Source: Epiperipatus broadwayi
Taxonomy: Eukaryota; Onychophora; Udeonychophora; Euonychophora; Peripatidae
Direction: 5' to 3'
Assembly: GCA_028023455.1 (NCBI GenBank)
Contig: JAQFVV010006271.1
Coordinates: 3,246,673-3,310,672 of the forward strand
Length of the DNA stretch: 64,000 bases
Positions 58,177 to 64,000 of this stretch are shown here, one piece after another. The position numbers were made by a program, and so were the translations under genes. The notes under the pieces were generated by a model. That model was not told the origin of the DNA. It saw only the letters and a list, made by a program, of their open reading frames with translations, and searched no databases. The first letter of the stretch is position 1. Each line of letters opens with the position of its first letter.

Positions 58177-59060
58177 ATGACAGACAAACATAAATCATGG
58201 TCCTTATTCCAAGGAAACTGTAAAGTCACTAACCAAGGCAGCAGTTGGTGTCCGAAGGTGGAGGGTGCTAAGAATCTCCTGATTGTGGACTCAGGCTGCC
58301 ATTTGATGATGACTTTTTATTTAGGTACTTACAACTGCAGATCACTTTCAAGTGAAGGAAGATTGCAAGAATTAGAAAAAGAACTATCATATTAAATTGG
58401 ACATTATTGGACTTTGTGAAGTTAAAAGAAAAATTGAAGAAATAATTGATTTAAAAAGTGGACATACACTCTACTATTAAGGCACAAATATTGTAAATAC
58501 AAATGGAGTAGGATTCATTATAAATAAAAAATGAAAGAATAACATTGTGGACATTGATAGTGTATTGGACAGATTGGCAAGATTAGTTTTACAACTTAAT
58601 GGCAGAAACCAAATGCAGATAATTCAGGTTTATGCCCCAACAAGTTCTCATAGTGATAAAGTTATAGAAGATTTTTATATGGATGTACAAAAGGCTTTTG
58701 ATCAGAGTAAACAACATTTTAAAATAGTTATGGGAGACTTTATTGCTTGAATTGGTAAACAGATGAAAGATGAAAATGCTGTAGGTAATTTTGTTTAAGG
58801 TAATAGAAATGAGAGATGACATAGACTTGTGGAGTTTACAGAAAAAGAAAAACTTTATATTATGAATTCTTTATTTGAGAAAAATGTTAAAAGGAAATGG
58901 ATATGGAAGCATCCGAATGAAAGTACAACAGAATTGGATTATATTTTGACTAACAGAAAATACATATTTCAAGATTGTAATATTCTTAATAAATTTAACA
59001 CATGAAGCGATCATCGTTTAGTAAGATGTAAGATACATGTTAATGCAAAACTAGAGAGAC
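58177..59060 (+). pseudogene. LINE apurinic endonuclease-like domain, broken
   Basis: Reading across frames: TYNCRSL (Asn near 58333), then IIGLCEVK with the catalytic Glu (near 58410), VYAPTS (near 58631), MGDFIA (near 58733) and SDHRLV (59006 onward). In the family the fourth motif is GDFNA; here Asn is Ile, so activity would be lost even without the stops. Breaks include a frameshift after ELEKEL (58393), stops near 58480, 58533, 58748 and 58797, and a TGA just before SDH. The methionine at 58177 is a plausible start for the polyprotein but the reading upstream is not verified. Confidence 0.85.
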
Positions 59061-59243
59061 AAAAATTATTAAGGAAAACAATATTTACAGTTGATATCCC
59101 TAATCTTCAGAAACATTCTAATAAATTTAAATTAGAACTGAGAAATCGGTTTCAAGTATTAGTATATTTTGAACATGATTCAGATTTGAATGACATTAAT
59201 AGGAAAATAACAGATACCCTTTTAAAAACTGCAACAAAGATAG

Positions 59244-61092
59244 ATGGTAGAGACTAGAGAATTTATGAAGAAAAGAAGATATATGAGGGTATACAACAAT
59301 GATCCATTAAAAAAGATTGAATATCTCGAATTTTGTAAAATGGTGTGGAAAAAAGTTGAAAATGATATAAGAAAGTATAATTGTGAACTAGCAAGGAAAG
59401 CTGTAGAATTGAATAAAAGTTTAAAAAGTGTAAAACAACATTTTGGTATTGGTAGGAAATTTATATCTGCAATAAGAAAAAAAGATGGCATTATTACTAA
59501 AAGGAGAGATGATATCATGAAATGTGTAGAAGACTTTTATCAAGAATTATATAGTAATAAAGAACAAATGCCTCCTTTACCTATTATATCTTCCGAATTA
59601 CCCAGAATTTTGAATGAGGAAGTGAGACATGCAATTAAATTTATGAAGAAAGGGAATGCTTCAGGTAATGATGGAATTATAACTGATATATTAAAAGAAG
59701 CAGGTGAAGAAATAGAAAAAAAATAGCAAAGTTATATACAAAATGTCTAAATGATAAAGATGTACCAGATGATTGGAAGAATGAAGTAATAATATTAATA
59801 TTTTAAAAACGTGATAAAGAAGATATTAGAAAGTACAGACTTATCAGTCTTTTATCAGTTTTATACAAAAATTTTACTAAGATAATTACAACTCGTCTAC
59901 ATAAAACACTGGATTTCCACCAAACAAGAAACAGACTGGATTTAAAAGTAGTTTTCGTACAGTAGATCATATCCAGGTATTGAGAGAAGTTATAAAAAGG
60001 ACAAATGAATATGAGTTGCCATTATGCTTAGGTTTGGAGATTATGAAAAGGCATTTGATTATATAAACATTTCTTCAGTGATTAAAGCATTGGATCATCA
60101 AGGTGTAGATCCAAGATATTGTCATATTTTAAAGAATATTTATAAAAATGCAACAGCAACAATTAGATTACATAACGATAGTAGTAAAATCAACAATGAA
60201 ATGGGTGTAAGGCAGAGTGACTCCATATCTTCAAAACTTTATACAGCAGTGTTGCAAGAAGTATTTTGTGGATTAAAATGGGAAGCTAAAGGTGTGAAAG
60301 TGAAAGAAGATTATTTAAGTCATTTAGATTTTGCAGATGATGCAGTTCTTTTTGCAAATAGTGCTTTAAATCTACAGGAAATGTTGCAGGAGTCATCAGA
60401 TGAACGTAGCAAAATAGGACTAAAGATAAATGTTAAAAAGTCTAAAGTAATGTTTAATAGATTTTCTCAAAATATGAAAATAAAGATTGATTGTGATGAG
60501 TTAGAAGAAGTTAACAGTTACAAATATCTTGGTCAGATTATTAATACAAATGGAAATATAATGGATGAAATTAATCATAAAATTAAACTTGGTTGGAGTG
60601 CTTTTGTTAGAAATAACTTGATACTAAAAGGAAATATGCCTCTGTGTTTGAAAAGGAAGGTTTTTAATAAATGTGTTTTGCCAGTTCTTACTTATGGATC
60701 TGAGACTTGGACACTTAATAGAAGAGCAATACAGAGGCTTCAAACCACTCAAAGAATTATGGAGAGATACATGTTTGAAGTAACAAAAAGAGATTGAAAA
60801 TGCAATGTATGGGTAAAAGAACAAACATGTGTTACTGACCTCATTGAAAAAATTAAAAGACTGAAGTGGAGCTGAGCTGGACATATTGCTAGAAGAGATG
60901 ATAATAGATGGGCAATTGAAATTTTAAACTGGTTTCCAAGAGATTGTAGAAGACCCAGAAAGAAACCACATGTGAGATGGATGGATGAAATAAGAAAGTG
61001 TGCAGGGGTGTTGTGGAGAAGAGAAGCTAAAGATAGGAAAAGATGGATTGAAATTGGAGAGACCTTCATCCTGCAGTGGAATGATGATGGTT
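59244..61092 (+). pseudogene. LINE reverse transcriptase and C-terminal region, broken
   Basis: Open pieces at 59244-59726 and 60024-60797 join through shifted frames. RT landmarks: GNASGNDGI (near 59660), IRKYRLISLLSVLYK (near 59828), GDYEKAFDYI (near 60040), GVRQSDSISSKL (near 60204; the family form is GVRQGD..SP.L, so two key positions are changed) and LDFADDAVLFAN with the catalytic Asp pair (near 60326). Downstream are LTYGSETWTL and, in another frame to about 61090, WAGHIAR-like, RRPRKKPHVRWMDEIRK and DRKRW. A one-base shift precedes the DYEKAFD motif. The enzyme would copy the element's RNA at a nicked target; this copy cannot. Confidence 0.88.
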
Positions 61093-61138
61093 GATATATA
61101 TATATATATATATATATATCAACCATCATCATTCCACT
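61075..61138. repeat. Perfect 64-bp TA-centred palindrome at the LINE 3' end
   Basis: Left arm AGTGGAATGATGATGGTTGA (61075-61094) is the last part of the LINE. (TA)12 follows, then the exact reverse complement of the arm (61119-61138). Every base pairs (position sum 122213). Confidence 0.95.
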
Positions 61139-61162
61139 ATATATATATATATATATATATAT
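61139..61162. repeat. (TA)n tract between palindrome and LTR-D
   Basis: About 11-12 TA units, ending at the first base of LTR-D. Confidence 0.92.
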
Positions 61163-64000
61163 TATAACCTACACTCCCAACACCGCTCATATACATTACA
61201 CGAGCGAAATGCCCAGGCGCCAGTTCTATTAATAAATAGAACAATGTAATAAGATATATAATACAAAATTATTACTGAGACTCTGTATTTAAGTTTATGA
61301 TCAGCTCAGCTCAGTGGGAGGCTATAGCTCAGTCCATAAGATATATGATGATAAATGAATAAAAGAAGAAATATTAGAAAACATTTAATATAATGTAAAT
61401 TCATTTGTTAATTAATTGTATGATAAAGAATCATAATGTTTATTGGTACAGTCAATTAAAATATACTTTAAACTTAATTTATTCCTTCATCCAAATGTAA
61501 CATATACAAGCTTGCTATAATTATAATACTAAACAATTTTATGACTTGGCATATCATAATCTAAACATCTACTTTAATGCCAATCAAGAAATAAACAATA
61601 AAATCTCAGGGAATTTAACAAACACAGTTGAATTAAATAAACTACATTGGCCCATATGTTATAATTCTAAAGTATGGTAAAAATGTAATGAAACAAATTG
61701 ACTAAAATATTTTTACTGTGTTTCAATAATAAGATAATGACATAAATAGAGTATTTTAATTTCATATCATCATCTAACAATTATACTAACTTGGCAACCC
61801 TTCTAATACGTTTATCCAGTGGCAAATGTTCCTTATAATGTTTGGATTAAGAAAACAATATTGTCAAACACCAGCAGATTTAATATTATATCTCTAAAAT
61901 AATATACCTATTTTATGTTAGATTTATGAAATATGGAGATGTGGAAATGGAAAACACGAATGTATACAACAATAACTCCAGACACAAATTTTTAAGATTT
62001 TAAACAAATAAAATAAATCATTTATTACAATAAAATAAATTTAGTTTAACATGGTATTTACAATTGGACTACTTGTCTTACAGATTTTTAAATTATCAAA
62101 TAAACTTTAATCATCAGTTTGGGATTATCCCTATTATCAAAGCAAATTAACAACAAAACTTAAATATTCTGACTTCGAACACATGCTTTGCCTACATGTT
62201 TCATCTATATGACACTAAATAAACAACATGTTATATTATTAGCAAAAAAAAAATACTTTTGAGAGGATATTACCATTAATTCATAAAATAAAGCAAATTA
62301 ATTATATTTGGCTTTCAAGCAAACAACTTTCTCTAATTGACCAAATAATCACTTTCAATTACGAATACCTTTCATGCATAGCAACAAAATCATATTCATT
62401 TTGATGATTTGATTATTTATAACCTTTATTTAAATAAATACTCTGTAGTTTAAAATATTTATTTCCCGTTTTAATCTCAATAACTTTATACTTCTATTTA
62501 AATGAATGTAATGTATTTCAAAACATTTATTTCTCATTTTCATTTCAATAAATCTATACTTTATATATGCTATATTATTTATATTATGCAAGTGTGTGCA
62601 TGTGTCAAGCAAAAATGATAGAAAATAATCTTTTCTACAAATTTTTCATTCATCAAGAAAATATCATACAATTACTTTATTTCAGACAATGTCTTAATTC
62701 ATCAGTAAAATAAGACACTAATATTACATCAAGAATTAATTTAACAATCTATCTGGCCACATATTAATTAACACAGAGCTATATTTTCATGATTATATAG
62801 ACTATATGTTATAAGGGAAATCTACATGAGGAGCATATAAACTCTTACTGAACACTTCTACAATAATCCATCTGATTCTAAATATACTTTTGGTGGGGAC
62901 TTTTTCCTCATCACCAGAATCTAAGAAAAAAACGTCACATAACTTCCTAAACATCATTTAATCATACTTCAACAATAATTCATCTACTTCTAAATACACT
63001 ACTGGTGGGAACTTCTTCCTCATCACCAGGGCTCTAAGAAAACATCACTTAACTTCAAAAAATATCATTTAATCATATGCATATAATATAAACTAAGCTC
63101 TACTCATGGAAAAAAAACGTACTAAATAAGCAGAACCTTTTATCCCTACAAACATTATAATGCAATCAGATTTCTTTTTATTCTCAAAGCTCTTCTAAAT
63201 ATCGAACATTATAAATACACGCTGGCAGATAAATACATACAGATAACATACTAATCCATTTAACTCAGTAGAATACGACAGCATCCGAAATTTATACATA
63301 AAAATATTCACAAATTGAACTTTATCAAACAAATGTCATAATTGTGCAAAACAGACACACACCCGCAAATAAAAGTATATATAAAATTAACTCTAAATTA
63401 CACACTATGCAGGCAACATGGTAATTAAATATTGCATCAAGGTATAACTTTTAATTCAGAATAAACTTTAGGTTACTTTTGAAAATGTAATGGTTATGAT
63501 TATTACGAACAAACTTTCTTTCATATCTAGCAAACTATTTCTATTATACGTTCATTGATTGAAAAAAGAACAAAATTCTCACTTTGAGATAATAAAGTAT
63601 ACAAAATAAATATAAACCTCTCTAATAATATATTTAAAAAATATTTCTTTTTTTTACCTTCATAAAAAAACAATAAGACCTAATTGTACACAATCAATTT
63701 TTACCAGCGTATTCCTCATTTGGATACGCTTTGGAGATGGTCTTGAAGGTCAAAATAACTCAAATTATCAATAAAACATAATAATAAGTAAGCCTATTAT
63801 CAATAATATACATTAATAATGACAAGCAATAAAAAAGTAAAGAAACAAAAGTTATTTGTTTTGTAACTTGAAATGAAAGTTCACTTGCAAAGCTCTGCTC
63901 CGGGTTTATGAAACAATATTGGACACATTCCAAACTGAATTTAAATAAAATAAACTTCTGCGGGATAACTTAAAAAATATAATCATAACTTAAATCTGAC
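61163..64000 (-). repeat. LTR-D, minus strand, runs off the window
   Basis: On the minus strand the LTR 3' end reads ...GGAGTGTAGGTTATA at the TA tract. AGAACTGGCGCCTGGGCATT lies about 66 bp before the end, and GCCTCCCACTGAGCTGAGCT about 100 bp before that, as in LTRs A, B and C. Near 62885-63030 a tandem pair of about 120 bp carries the block TTCCCACCAGTAGTGTATTT (minus strand), which resembles blocks in LTR-B (33810) and LTR-A (about 21540). The 5' end and any interior lie beyond 64000. A 60-codon frame inside (62430-62612) has no features. Confidence 0.75.
62840..63078 (-). repeat. Tandem pair of about 120 bp inside LTR-D
   Basis: Units share ACAATAAT.CATCT..TTCTAAATA, GGTGGG.ACTT.TTCCTCATC and CTAAACATCATTTAATCAT-like ends (about 62850-62963 and 62968-63074). 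Confidence 0.75.

Larger units (their letters stand above)
57921..61094 (+). mobile_element. RTE-like non-LTR retrotransposon, nearly full length, inactive
   Basis: About 3.17 kb with an untranslated leader, endonuclease, RT and a C-terminal tail, the usual size and order for RTE-type LINEs. The 3' end is GGAATGATGATGGTTGA followed by (TA)n. There is no poly-A tail; short microsatellite tails are known for RTE elements. Many stops and frameshifts make it a pseudogene, but both ends appear present. TA tracts lie on both sides. Confidence 0.88.

Noticed and set aside
58589-58822. Minus-strand frames over the LINE (also 59222-59518, 60624-60884, 60749-61132)
   Set aside because: Opposite-strand shadows of the endonuclease and RT reading frame.

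Overview
The window is extremely AT-rich DNA (roughly three quarters A+T by eye) from an animal genome. The evidence is a mix of repeats known from metazoans: Penelope-like retroelements (PLEs) with a GIY-YIG endonuclease domain, an RTE-type LINE with an apurinic endonuclease-like and reverse transcriptase (RT) reading frame, very long (TA)n and (ATT)n microsatellites, and a 400-bp satellite. An AT-rich invertebrate (for example a planarian, other flatworm or cnidarian) would fit, but the sequence alone does not settle this. I find no host protein gene, tRNA or rRNA; nearly all long reading frames are remnants of mobile elements or products of simple repeats.

Layout. 1-6.2 kb is AT-rich noncoding DNA with one (TA)n tract, a PLE end and a degenerate tandem repeat. 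6.2-9.9 kb holds a PLE copy with 389-bp inverted arms, a tandem pair of a dispersed repeat, a 770-bp foldback element and a second PLE fragment. 9.9-11.4 kb is a minus-strand fragment of a long terminal repeat (LTR), itself hit by a 214-bp SINE-like insert with a 16-bp target duplication. 11.4-18.0 kb is a 16-unit array of a 400-bp satellite with higher-order structure. 18.0-30.6 kb is LTR element A: a truncated 5' LTR carrying a 1,450-bp inverted-repeat transposon, a 2.1-kb interior with a decayed gag-like frame, and a 5.2-kb 3' LTR carrying a nested PLE. 30.7-35.9 kb is a 5.2-kb solo LTR (B). 36.0-38.0 kb has a 442-bp tandem duplication ending in a PLE terminus. 38.1-47.4 kb is LTR element C, complete, with 2.6-kb LTRs a few percent apart and a 4.1-kb interior. 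47.4-57.9 kb is mostly unassigned AT-rich DNA with a candidate promoter near 53.4 kb. 57.9-61.1 kb is a nearly full-length but dead RTE-like LINE. 61.2 kb to the end is a further minus-strand LTR (D).

The main theme is a family of LTR elements with giant LTRs (2.6-5.2 kb). They share TGTRACC...GGGTTA-type termini, share about 180 bp at the 3' end of the LTR, and abut (TA)n tracts wherever an outer end is intact. The two copies with interiors carry no visible protease, RT or integrase. They do encode the same unfamiliar protein: a conserved N-terminal motif, a coiled coil, a conserved core motif and a basic tail of exact 30-residue tandem repeats. This RT-less element family and its protein are the best candidate here for an undescribed system.
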